Origin: Deltaproteobacteria bacterium
GTDB taxonomy: Bacteria; Desulfobacterota; Desulfobacteria; Desulfobacterales; Desulfobacteraceae
DNA length: 64,000 bases
Reading direction: 5' to 3'
Assembly (NCBI GenBank): GCA_013151635.1
Contig: JAADHV010000054.1
Span: forward strand, 40,272 to 104,271
Shown here: positions 7,634 through 15,715 of the stretch, piece after piece
Layout of the letters: every line of letters begins with the position of its first letter
Numbering within the stretch: the stretch's first letter is position 1
The notes under the pieces: model-generated
Databases searched by the model: none
Told to the model about the DNA's origin: nothing
Seen by the model: the letters and a program-made list of their open reading frames with translations, nothing else
Program-made: the position numbers and the translations under genes

Positions 7634-9724
7634 ATGAGCGATACTGAAGTTCAGGAAATAGACGATGGTTTAGAACTTGCCAGGAAACTGGCAGAGGAAG
7701 AAGAAGGAATATCAAGAAAACCTTTAGGGTTTGAGAAATGGGTGATTCCAACTATTGCAGTTACCTGGAGTTTGTTCCAGCTGTCCATAGCAAGCTGGCT
7801 GATACTTGACTCTACTTATATCCGGGCAATCCATCTTGGATTTGCATTCTTGATTGTTTTTTTAAGTTACCCTTTTTTCAAGGAAAAAAGACTGGGGTTG
7901 GATTTTTTATCCGCAACAGACAGGATTCCTGTTTTCGATTATGTTATCGCCATTGTTGCATGCCTTTCAGCTCTTTATCTTGTGCTTGATTTTAAAGGTA
8001 TAACGACACGGTATGGTGCACCGATTTCAAGGGATATTGTCATTGGCCTCATTTTGACGGTACTGCTTCTTGAGGCAGCCAGAAGAGTGATAGGACCGGC
8101 ACTTACCATCATTGCCATGGTATTTTGTGCTTATGCCTTTTTCGGGCCCTATATGCCGGACTTTATCGCCTTCAAAGGAGTGTCTTTAAACCGGTTTGTC
8201 GGGCAAATGACCATGTCTACAGAAGGCATTTATGGTATTCCCCTTGATGTTTCGGCAACCATTGTTTTTTTGTTCGTGCTTTTCGGTGCCATGCTGGATA
8301 AGGCAGGGGCCGGTCATTATTTTATCCAGCTTGCTTTAAGTCTCCTGGGCGGATTCAAGGGCGGCCCTGCAAAGGCTGCCGTGCTTGGAAGCGGGCTTAC
8401 CGGAATGGTCTCAGGTTCCAGTATTGCAAATATTGTAACCACCGGAACATTTACAATACCCATGATGAAGAAGGTCGGTTACCCGGCCACCAAGGCAGCT
8501 GCGGTCGAGGTGGCTGCAAGTACGGACGGGCAGTTGGCACCGCCCATTATGGGGGCTGCTGCGTTTATTATTGCGGAATATGTAAACGTTCCCTATGTAG
8601 CGGTGATCAAGGCTGCTGCTATCCCGGCCTTTGCCTCCTATGCCGCATTGTTTTACATTACCCACATTGAAGCATCCAAACTGGGTTTAAGGGGAATACC
8701 GAGAAACGAACTCCCTGTTTTTTTTAAAACCCTTTTAAGCGGGCTTCATTATATGATCCCCATTTCATTGCTGCTTTATGAACTGGTTGTGGTCCGACAC
8801 TCTCCTGAACTTGCCGCATTCCATGCCATCTGGCTGATGGCTCTTGTTATGATGGTTCAGGAACCGGTCAAGGCATATATAGCCAAAAAACCCATTGTTC
8901 CTGCAATAAAAAAGGCAGTTGTTGATATTTTTTCAGCCCTTGCATCAGGGGCACGCAACATGGTGGCCGTAGCTCTTGCAACAGCCGCTGCCGGTATTAT
9001 TGTCGGTGTTGTGGCCCTGGGGCTTGGCGGACTTATTACAGAAATCATTGATGTTATCTCCATGGGCAATGTATATCTCATGCTGATCATCACTGCCATT
9101 GCAAGCCTGATAATCGGGATGGGTCTGCCTACAACAGCAACTTATATTGTCATGGCTTCCTTGACAGCCCCTGCAATTGTGACCATTGCAGGTAATCAGG
9201 ACTGGTTTGTTCCGTTAATGTCAGCTCACCTGTTCTGCTTTTATTTCGGAATTCTTGCCGATGATACACCGCCTGTGGGACTTGCGGCTTATGCTGCTGC
9301 TGCCATTGCAAAGTCTCCGCCCATTGCCACCGGGATACAGGGATTCATGTATGATATCAGAACGGCAATCCTGCCTTTCATGTTCATCTTTAATTCTGAC
9401 CTGATCCTGTACCATATTACATCCTGGCCCCAGGGCATCCTTATTTTTGTTATGGCGTGTATCGGCAATTTTGCCTTTGCATCGGCAACCCAGGGGTGGT
9501 TTGTGGCAAAGAACAGAATATGGGAAATACCTTTGTTTTTAAGTGTCACAATTCTGGCCATGAGACCGGATGCTATTGCATCCCTGGTTGGACTGCCCCA
9601 TGATCAGCGGTATTATATTTACCTTATTGCGCTTATCCTTTTTGGTATCATTTATTTGATGCAAAGACCGAGGATTCCCCAGGAAGAGGGCAAGACGGCC
9701 AAAGAAGTGTTTGGCAATTTTTAA
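7634..9724 (+). CDS. fused TRAP transporter permease (DctQM-like, TAXI type)
   Basis: This is a polytopic inner-membrane protein of about 696 residues with the 4TM small-subunit region fused to the 12TM large subunit, as is usual for TAXI-type TRAP systems. Clear family segments are GSGLTGMVSGSSIANIVTTG in the middle and GMGLPTTATYIVMASL and FGILADDTPPVGLAAYAAA in the C-terminal half. An in-frame GTG lies 9 nt upstream (7625), but GGGTGA is well placed before the ATG at 7634, so that start was preferred. It should use a Na+ or H+ gradient to import the ligand delivered by the upstream binding protein. Confidence 0.94.
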   Translation: MSDTEVQEIDDGLELARKLAEEEEGISRKPLGFEKWVIPTIAVTWSLFQLSIASWLILDSTYIRAIHLGFAFLIVFLSYPFFKEKRLGLDFLSATDRIPVFDYVIAIVACLSALYLVLDFKGITTRYGAPISRDIVIGLILTVLLLEAARRVIGPALTIIAMVFCAYAFFGPYMPDFIAFKGVSLNRFVGQMTMSTEGIYGIPLDVSATIVFLFVLFGAMLDKAGAGHYFIQLALSLLGGFKGGPAKAAVLGSGLTGMVSGSSIANIVTTGTFTIPMMKKVGYPATKAAAVEVAASTDGQLAPPIMGAAAFIIAEYVNVPYVAVIKAAAIPAFASYAALFYITHIEASKLGLRGIPRNELPVFFKTLLSGLHYMIPISLLLYELVVVRHSPELAAFHAIWLMALVMMVQEPVKAYIAKKPIVPAIKKAVVDIFSALASGARNMVAVALATAAAGIIVGVVALGLGGLITEIIDVISMGNVYLMLIITAIASLIIGMGLPTTATYIVMASLTAPAIVTIAGNQDWFVPLMSAHLFCFYFGILADDTPPVGLAAYAAAAIAKSPPIATGIQGFMYDIRTAILPFMFIFNSDLILYHITSWPQGILIFVMACIGNFAFASATQGWFVAKNRIWEIPLFLSVTILAMRPDAIASLVGLPHDQRYYIYLIALILFGIIYLMQRPRIPQEEGKTAKEVFGNF

Positions 9725-9739
9725 TAAAGGAGAAACCCA

Positions 9740-10231
9740 TTGGATAATATTAAAAAAATTCTTGTTCCCCTTGCATTTACCGATTATTCACAAGGTGTCT
9801 TTAACTGTGCCGTGCAGGTCGCGTTAACAAATGATGCAGATATTATTGTTTTAAGCATCATTAATTCAAGGGATATTGAATCTGTGAAAACCATTGTTTC
9901 CATGGGATATGATGTTGATGCGGAACACTATGTTGAAGAAATCCGTAAAGACAGGAAACAAAAGCTTAATAAAATGGCTAAGACAGCTAAAATTGACAAG
10001 GACAAGGTTAAAATTCTGTTCAAGGTTGGAAGACCGGTTGATGAGATATTAAAAACCATCAGCAAAGAAGCACCTGACCTGGTTGTCATGGGGACAAGGG
10101 GGCGAGCCAACCTGAAAAACAGTATCATGGGTGCCGTTGCAGGGAAAGTTTTTAAAAGATCGCCTGTTGATATCCTGTCCTACAGGGATAAAGATGTTAA
10201 AAAAAATCTTGAAAAAAAGCTCCATTTATAA
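9740..10231 (+). CDS. universal stress protein (UspA family), TTG start
   Basis: The 163-residue protein has the Usp alpha/beta fold: an N-terminal strand IKKILVPLAF and a C-terminal ATP-binding motif of G-2x-G-9x-G form (MGTRGRANL...GAVAGK, near 121-138). The final residue of that motif is Ala rather than Ser/Thr. The start is TTG, supported by AAGGAG seven bases upstream and by the lack of any better codon. It closes the transport operon 15 nt after the permease. Usp genes are often found at the end of TRAP operons, where the protein (TeaD-like) may bind ATP and tune transport. Confidence 0.92.
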   Translation: MDNIKKILVPLAFTDYSQGVFNCAVQVALTNDADIIVLSIINSRDIESVKTIVSMGYDVDAEHYVEEIRKDRKQKLNKMAKTAKIDKDKVKILFKVGRPVDEILKTISKEAPDLVVMGTRGRANLKNSIMGAVAGKVFKRSPVDILSYRDKDVKKNLEKKLHL

Positions 10232-10251
10232 CCCTGGATTTTTTTTAAAAG

Positions 10252-10291
10252 AACCGCATTTAAAGACCTTTACAGGTATTTAAATGCGGTT
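10252..10291. terminator. bidirectional terminator between convergent operons
   Basis: AACCGCATTTAAA (10252-10264) and TTTAAATGCGGTT (10279-10291) form a perfect 13-bp stem with a 14-nt loop. It lies exactly between the stop codons of the rightward stress-protein gene and the leftward amidohydrolase gene, so it probably ends both transcripts. T-runs are short on both sides. Confidence 0.8.
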
Positions 10292-10294
10292 TGC

Positions 10295-11119
10295 TCATTT
10301 TATCAAATGCCTGGCATGGGATAAAACAGCTTTTTCAAGGCCGGTTTTGAGAGCCTTAACCACATCCGGGTACAGGATACCTTTTTTTTCGTCCATATAT
10401 GCCTTGGATATTTCAGTGGGAAGAACAAGAATACGTTCGTCCATACTGGAAATCTGTCTGCAAAATTCAGCCTTGCCGTAAAATACAAGGTTTTCTGCCA
10501 CGGTTGTTTCCACGCCTGGCAATGATATGTCACCAAGCAGTTCCAGCCACAATTCAATGGCTTCTTTCCATTTTAATGTGTTAAGAAGTTTTGTTCCAAG
10601 ATTAAATACCGGCGGGAATTTGATCCCCTTGGCCTTCTGGCGTGAAATATTATAGGAATGAATGTCATAAACAATGCAGATGCCAAATCGATCCAGCATT
10701 CCAGTGACGTATTTTTTAATAAACCTGTAAAAGGATTCATGGCTCTCAAGGCTTTTTTGATTCATTCCAGGGTCCGGCATGGTTTTGTACACCCTGGTAC
10801 CCCAGAATTTTTCCTTTGTAAGTGGCAGCGCCATGTCCTTTGAACGGTTAAGATCATAAACAGCCCTGGATTCAAGCGCCCATGCCGCATTGCCAAGACC
10901 CTTTATCAAAAGATCAGTACCGGTATCTTCTTCAAACCGGCGCTGGCCGGAATCAAGGGCCATTAGAGGCTTTAATTCTTTTCGAACATGATGCCCGGCA
11001 TGTATGGCAACGGCAATATAAGGAAGGGAAAAATCAAAATGATATGCAAACCCTTTTAATGGGTCAGTCCCCCGGATACCAATATCCTGTTGTGTTCTTT
11101 TATTTTTCATCGTTGACAT
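10295..11119 (-). CDS. N-formylglutamate amidohydrolase-like protein
   Basis: The 274-residue protein resembles the FGase family of zinc-dependent deformylases/amidases. It has an early histidine segment (IAVAIHAGHHVRKEL), a central ESHESFYRF, and VYDIHSYN in the place of the usual metal-binding D-x-H motif. It starts 2 nt after the stop of the ATP-grasp ligase gene, which shows translational coupling. Members hydrolyse N-formyl-L-glutamate or related N-acyl amino acids, but many distant ones are uncharacterised and this one lacks histidine-degradation neighbours. In this operon it more likely acts on a glutamyl or acylated product of the ligase and racemase (inference). Confidence 0.8.
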   Translation of the reverse strand: MSTMKNKRTQQDIGIRGTDPLKGFAYHFDFSLPYIAVAIHAGHHVRKELKPLMALDSGQRRFEEDTGTDLLIKGLGNAAWALESRAVYDLNRSKDMALPLTKEKFWGTRVYKTMPDPGMNQKSLESHESFYRFIKKYVTGMLDRFGICIVYDIHSYNISRQKAKGIKFPPVFNLGTKLLNTLKWKEAIELWLELLGDISLPGVETTVAENLVFYGKAEFCRQISSMDERILVLPTEISKAYMDEKKGILYPDVVKALKTGLEKAVLSHARHLIK

Positions 11120-11121
11120 TA

Positions 11122-12108
11122 TTAAAGATTGTAACGGGCCAGGGCGGAACTTACAATATGGTTGATGAGGTTTTGATATGCTTTCATGGGACCTTTGGGA
11201 GCCGGATAATACATGGAAAATATCTGGGGGCTCCAGCTTTTACCGGGCTTTAAGCCGGGGATACCGTTGACCTCAATGATTTTTAACTTTCCATTGGCAT
11301 CCATGCGCATGTCAGTTCTCACATGGTCCAGGCAGTTCAAAGCCTCCATGGCCTGCCGGCAAAGTTCTATGAGATCTTCTTCTTTTGTTGAAACACGTTT
11401 TATTTTTGTTGCCCCAACTCCCCTTAAATCACTTCTCAGGATGGGATATTTGCCGAACAAGGAAGGGTCCACCATAACCTTGCCCGGTAGAAACACCTGG
11501 TGTTTGCCGTTTCCAAGCATTAAAACAGTATATTCCGACCCGGGAAGATATTCTTCCACCAGGGCCGGCTGGTCAAAATTACTTTCAATAAAGGCTATTC
11601 TTTTCTTTAAATCTTCTTTTGAATGGACCACGCTGTCATCACTTATGCCAACAGACCTTGATTCAAAGCTTGGTTTGACAAAAGCCGGGTAAACAAGGTC
11701 GGGAAGGTTATCCGCAGTTCCAAGCTGGTAATGGTAGGGAACCAGAACGCCCTTGTCTTTTAATATCCTGTGGGTGCAGGTTTTATTTATCAATTGTTTC
11801 ATGGTTTTTGAATCCGGCCCGATGCAGGGGATGCCTTTTTCATCAAAAATATCTGCAACCCATTTTTCATGGGTTTCGCCCATGCCGACAGCATCTGCTT
11901 TGCCGGAAATATGATAAAGCGCACTCCAGGCTATATCAAATGAGTTTTTTTCAATGGCAGATAAAAATTCATCCATATTATTAACAAAGGCGATCCTGGC
12001 ACTTTTCCCGGAATCATTAATTGCTTTTTGAATGCTTTTTGTAACCTTGATATCTCCCCAGCCCTGGGCATCACCTGCCGGGCCTGTAACCAATAATATT
12101 TTTTTCAT
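11122..12108 (-). CDS. ATP-grasp ligase, D-Ala-D-Ala ligase-like
   Basis: The 328-residue protein follows the D-alanine-D-alanine ligase fold. It has an N-terminal pre-ATP-grasp domain, the lid segment VKPSFESRSVGIS that normally covers ATP, VEEYLPGSEYTV, and the metal-binding end RTDMRMD...IIEVNGIPGL near 270-290. In true Ddl enzymes the lid segment is G-S-S-x-G. Here it is SRSVG, and the N-terminal active-site motif is not typical, so the substrate may not be D-Ala. The operon partners are a Glu/Asp racemase homologue and an N-formylglutamate-hydrolase homologue, which points to a D-amino-acid or glutamyl amide ligase outside cell-wall synthesis. Confidence 0.85.
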   Translation of the reverse strand: MKKILLVTGPAGDAQGWGDIKVTKSIQKAINDSGKSARIAFVNNMDEFLSAIEKNSFDIAWSALYHISGKADAVGMGETHEKWVADIFDEKGIPCIGPDSKTMKQLINKTCTHRILKDKGVLVPYHYQLGTADNLPDLVYPAFVKPSFESRSVGISDDSVVHSKEDLKKRIAFIESNFDQPALVEEYLPGSEYTVLMLGNGKHQVFLPGKVMVDPSLFGKYPILRSDLRGVGATKIKRVSTKEEDLIELCRQAMEALNCLDHVRTDMRMDANGKLKIIEVNGIPGLKPGKSWSPQIFSMYYPAPKGPMKAYQNLINHIVSSALARYNL

Positions 12109-12149
12109 TGAACATAATACCTTTTAATATGCAAGTTTAAAAATTCTGT

Positions 12150-13067
12150 TTAAATATCAAACAGGTCCGCCTTCCATTCATAGCGGGCCAGGGCTTTGAC
12201 AGCTAAAGGCGAAACACCTTTTAAAAGTTTTGTATAAGCATCAATTCTTGCAGGTTCCAGGCAGACCCTTGATACGACCCTGGTTTTAATAACAGGAGAA
12301 GAAATATTTTTCTCTGCCTGGCCTTCGAATACCTGATCTGCCATCTTTTCATTGGGATTAAGAATTATAACCTCTCCGTTCACTTTTTTTGATAAAGCTT
12401 TTTGAAAAATATCCCTGCTATAGCCAAAATGGGTACAAAAAAGTGCTGCAAAAATTTTCCCCGTGGACATGCGCATATTTGAAACAGCTGTTGAAACGTT
12501 TGCATGAATCATTTTTGCCACACTGCCGTCAAAGGGATTTCTCTCGATTTTACCTGCAAGATCCGTGCAACCCTGGCCTGTAATCCGGCCGGGATCAATG
12601 CCCATTTTCGATAGTTTTTTTTGATGGGTTTTTTCAGCAATGGTTGTGGGAGTGCCAAATATTATGGCCTGACTGTCCTTGTCTGCCATAAGGCTTTCAT
12701 GAATCATTTGAACGCCGTGATCCACAATTCCAAAAACCCTTGTCCCCGCATCACGGCTGAACCGGGTAAAAGGGTAAATCACGGAAAGGGTGTTGCATGC
12801 AATGAGAATCATGTCCGGCTTGAACCGGGCCATGGCATTCAATGCATTGTTAAAGACCCGGGCTTTTTGATCCATGGTTTTAAAATGATTATATCCCCTT
12901 TCTTTTGTTGGCCAGGCATTAAAATAAATCATTGAAACATCCTGCCAGGGTGATTTTTTAAAAACCAGGTTTGCAATTCTGGCAAACACGGACATGCCGC
13001 CAAGCCCTGAATCGGTTACCAGGATGGTTTTCCCGGACCTGTTGGATTTATTGTTTGAAAATGTCAT
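12150..13067 (-). CDS. Asp/Glu racemase family protein (MurI-like)
   Basis: This 305-residue protein has the two catalytic cysteines of cofactor-independent racemases: Cys-91 in IACNTLS and Cys-211 in LFCTHFGYS. It also has the N-terminal TDSGLGGMSVF, with Asp-19 in the position of the MurI active-site Asp. It is somewhat longer than typical MurI (about 260-270) because of an N-terminal tail of about 12 residues and an extended C-terminus. The gene ends 41 nt before the ATP-grasp gene and starts 5 nt after the CapA-like gene. With no cell-wall genes nearby, it may supply D-Glu or another D-acidic residue to the neighbouring ligase. It could also be the cell's MurI. Confidence 0.85.
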   Translation of the reverse strand: MTFSNNKSNRSGKTILVTDSGLGGMSVFARIANLVFKKSPWQDVSMIYFNAWPTKERGYNHFKTMDQKARVFNNALNAMARFKPDMILIACNTLSVIYPFTRFSRDAGTRVFGIVDHGVQMIHESLMADKDSQAIIFGTPTTIAEKTHQKKLSKMGIDPGRITGQGCTDLAGKIERNPFDGSVAKMIHANVSTAVSNMRMSTGKIFAALFCTHFGYSRDIFQKALSKKVNGEVIILNPNEKMADQVFEGQAEKNISSPVIKTRVVSRVCLEPARIDAYTKLLKGVSPLAVKALARYEWKADLFDI

Positions 13068-13072
13068 GCAAT

Positions 13073-14329
13073 TTATCCTTTGCAGCCGGGGTCATCAATT
13101 TTACAGGTCAGCCAGAGTTCAACCAGAGCCTTTGACCACCTGGGGGGAGTCTCAAGTTTTCCGTCCACCATATGTGTAAGAAAATCCTTCCAGTGATGAA
13201 GATGCTGCAAAGTGGTCAACCGGTTGCGGAACATTGCAGCCCCTTTTTCAGGTTCAATTTTCATCTTTTCCATTATCATGGATATTTCATTAAAAAATCC
13301 TTTTACCCCATAGTAGTGAAGAAAGCCATGCCATGCTTCATAAATTTTCTTATTGTCATCAAGGGGCAGTGAAATTTTTTTTAATATATCCAGAAAAGAT
13401 TTAAGTTCCGGATTTTTTAAAAGGGACAATCCGTGGTCACAAATTTTATACGGGATAAGTTTGAGGGATAAAAGGCGGTCTTTGTTTAATTCAAGACCCA
13501 CAAGATATCCGAGCTTCCGGTACATAAGGTCGGTTTCCTGGTAAAACGCAAAATTTCCCAGGCTGTAGCATATGGGAACCTGGTTATAAAATTGAATGCC
13601 CTGGGGAACATGGGGGTGGTGGCCGATAACAACATCGGCACCCGCATCTGCCATTTTTTTAAAAGCTTTTACAACATAAGGGGGTGGAAAAGGAATATAC
13701 TCAATGCCGCAATGGGAAACAACAATGATAATATCAGTTTCCTGCCTGAGTGATTTAATTGTATCTTCAATCCTTCCAAGATCCCAGCCCATGACACCGG
13801 GCCCTTCTTTAGCCGACGTAAGATCTTCTCCCTCGCTGAAATTGACAATGGCAATCCTGATGCCATTTACGTCCGTCACAAGGGGGGCAAAGGCTCCTTT
13901 TTCGGACATGCCCGCACCTGTCCTTTTAATATTATTCCGGTCCAGAACATCCAGGGTATCTTTAAATGCTTCAATACCGTAGTCAAGCACGTGGTTGTTT
14001 GCAAGGGTTGCGATATCAAATGGAACAGCAGTCAAAGCTTTTACGTAACATGATTCACCCTTGAATACAGAGCCGCTTTTAAATACGGGCGTCCCCCTGT
14101 CGCTTAACGGGGATTCAAGGTTTACAACAGACAGGTCAAAAGTCCTTAAAACGGGCAGGAGATCGCCATATAGTGATGTGGGGTCGGTAACCATGATATT
14201 TTTAAAAGCCCTTATGGGAGCAAGATCACCTGCAATGCATACAGTTGCAGTGTTTTTTTTTGAATGCCTGGCTTTTGTGCCGGCTGTCCAGGAGCCTTGC
14301 TTCCAGTTAAAAGACGATATTGTAGGCAT
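13073..14329 (-). CDS. CapA/PgsA-family protein (calcineurin-like metallophosphoesterase fold)
   Basis: The 418-residue protein carries the CapA family motifs in order: CIAGDLAP near 33, VVNLESPLSD, LANNHVLDYG, VVSHCGIEY, IGHHPHVPQG and YSLGNFAF. These are the metal-ligand positions of a calcineurin-like fold. Unlike Bacillus PgsA/CapA it has no signal peptide or membrane anchor, so it should be cytoplasmic. It is first in the operon with the racemase, ATP-grasp and formylglutamate-hydrolase homologues. CapA is needed for poly-gamma-glutamate capsules, which makes the glutamate-related company notable, but the polymerase genes capB/capC are absent. Confidence 0.88.
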   Translation of the reverse strand: MPTISSFNWKQGSWTAGTKARHSKKNTATVCIAGDLAPIRAFKNIMVTDPTSLYGDLLPVLRTFDLSVVNLESPLSDRGTPVFKSGSVFKGESCYVKALTAVPFDIATLANNHVLDYGIEAFKDTLDVLDRNNIKRTGAGMSEKGAFAPLVTDVNGIRIAIVNFSEGEDLTSAKEGPGVMGWDLGRIEDTIKSLRQETDIIIVVSHCGIEYIPFPPPYVVKAFKKMADAGADVVIGHHPHVPQGIQFYNQVPICYSLGNFAFYQETDLMYRKLGYLVGLELNKDRLLSLKLIPYKICDHGLSLLKNPELKSFLDILKKISLPLDDNKKIYEAWHGFLHYYGVKGFFNEISMIMEKMKIEPEKGAAMFRNRLTTLQHLHHWKDFLTHMVDGKLETPPRWSKALVELWLTCKIDDPGCKG

Positions 14330-14381
14330 ATTTAATTTTCCTGTTGCAGGTTCGAATAATTAGAATTTTAAGACTTTCCTG

Positions 14382-14410
14382 TTTGTAAGGTCAGGGAGGC
14401 CAAATGTCAA
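14382..14410 (-). promoter_or_regulatory. sigma-70-type promoter of the CapA-racemase-ligase operon
   Basis: On the minus strand, a perfect TTGACA (14410-14405), a 17-nt spacer and TACAAA (14387-14382) lie about 50 nt before the CapA ATG. Spacing is ideal and the -10 matches four of six positions. Confidence 0.55.
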
Positions 14411-14551
14411 GATGGAAAAATTATCAAGAGCATGATAATAAAGCTTTGTTACTTTTAAAATAATATTGTGTGCAAGTCTGGCCTTTAATAAAACCTTGAA
14501 AACTAGGATTTGAAATGAGATGCTTGTACTAAATAACAAAAAGGAAGTGGA

Positions 14552-15709
14552 ATGAATATGGCGAGTCGTATTATTCTAATTATTGCAGCATTGTTATTGA
14601 CCATGTCGGGGTATGCTTTTGGATCGGACATAGCCATTGGCATGTCTTTGTCTCTTACCGGCAGATATGCTGAGATGGGTAACATGCAGCAAAAAGGACT
14701 TTTCCTCTGGGAAAAGCATGTCAATGAAAAAGGCGGTATCCTGGGTAGAAATGTCAAAATTATCATCATGGATGATAAGAGTTCTAAAGAGCGGGCAAAA
14801 AATATTTATAAGAGGCTGATTGAAAAAGATAAAGTGGATTTTGTTATTGGCCCATATTCCAGCGGGATATCAGAAGCCATATTGCCTGTGACTGAAAAGA
14901 ACCGGTACCCTGTACTTTTGTCCGGGGCCTCTGCCGACCGGCTTTGGGAAAAAGGATATCGCTATGCATTTGGAATTTATACACCTGCCAGCAAATATAC
15001 GTCAGGGTTCCTGCAGATGCTTGTTAAACAAAAGATAGAAAATATTGCCATTATATCGGCTGAGGACACTTTTTCTGTTTCACTTTCAAAGGGCACCAGG
15101 AAATGGGCTCAAAGGTTCAAATTGAATGTGGCCTGTTTTCAGGTATTTAAAAAGGGCCAAAAACATCTTGCCGACATTGCATTGCGGGCAAAGGAATCAG
15201 GCTCACAGGCTGTTATTGTCTGCGGCCACCTGAATGAGTCTGTTGATATGCGGCTGGCTTTAAAAAAGATCGGATGGTATCCCGAGGCATATTATGCCTC
15301 TGTGGGACCGGCCACCCGGCAGTTTTACAATATTTTAAAGGATGATTCAAATCTTACATTCTCTTCGTCCCAATGGGAAGAATCGGTCGGTATAAGGTTC
15401 CCGCAAGGAGAAGAGTTCATCAAGGCATTTCATAAATATTATAAGATATCTCCTTCATATCACGCAGCAACGGCTTATGCCGCCGGCATGATACTTGAAG
15501 CAGCCCTGGAAAAAAGCGGATCACTGGATAAGGAAGATCTTCGGGAAACACTTTTCAGCCTGGATACCATGACAGTAATCGGCAGATACGGAGTGGATAA
15601 AAAGGGAAAACAAAAACGCCATTTCCCACTTATTATTCAATGGCAGAACAAAAAGAAAAATGTGGTATGGCCGGATAGTTTGAAAGAGCTTGATCCGGTA
15701 TTTCAATAG
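14552..15709 (+). CDS. periplasmic branched-chain-amino-acid-type binding protein (sensor partner)
   Basis: This 385-residue protein has a signal peptide ending near residue 24 (GYAFGSDI) and a type I periplasmic-binding fold of the LivJ/Peripla_BP_6 class. Examples are IAIGMSLSLTGRYAEMGNMQ, NEKGGILGR and FVIGPYSSGISEA. The start has a ribosome site AAGGAAGTGG. No ABC permease or ATPase genes follow. A PAS histidine kinase starts 6 nt downstream, so this protein probably presents a ligand to that kinase rather than feeding transport (inference from gene order). Confidence 0.88.
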   Translation: MNMASRIILIIAALLLTMSGYAFGSDIAIGMSLSLTGRYAEMGNMQQKGLFLWEKHVNEKGGILGRNVKIIIMDDKSSKERAKNIYKRLIEKDKVDFVIGPYSSGISEAILPVTEKNRYPVLLSGASADRLWEKGYRYAFGIYTPASKYTSGFLQMLVKQKIENIAIISAEDTFSVSLSKGTRKWAQRFKLNVACFQVFKKGQKHLADIALRAKESGSQAVIVCGHLNESVDMRLALKKIGWYPEAYYASVGPATRQFYNILKDDSNLTFSSSQWEESVGIRFPQGEEFIKAFHKYYKISPSYHAATAYAAGMILEAALEKSGSLDKEDLRETLFSLDTMTVIGRYGVDKKGKQKRHFPLIIQWQNKKKNVVWPDSLKELDPVFQ

Positions 15710-15715
15710 GAGAGA

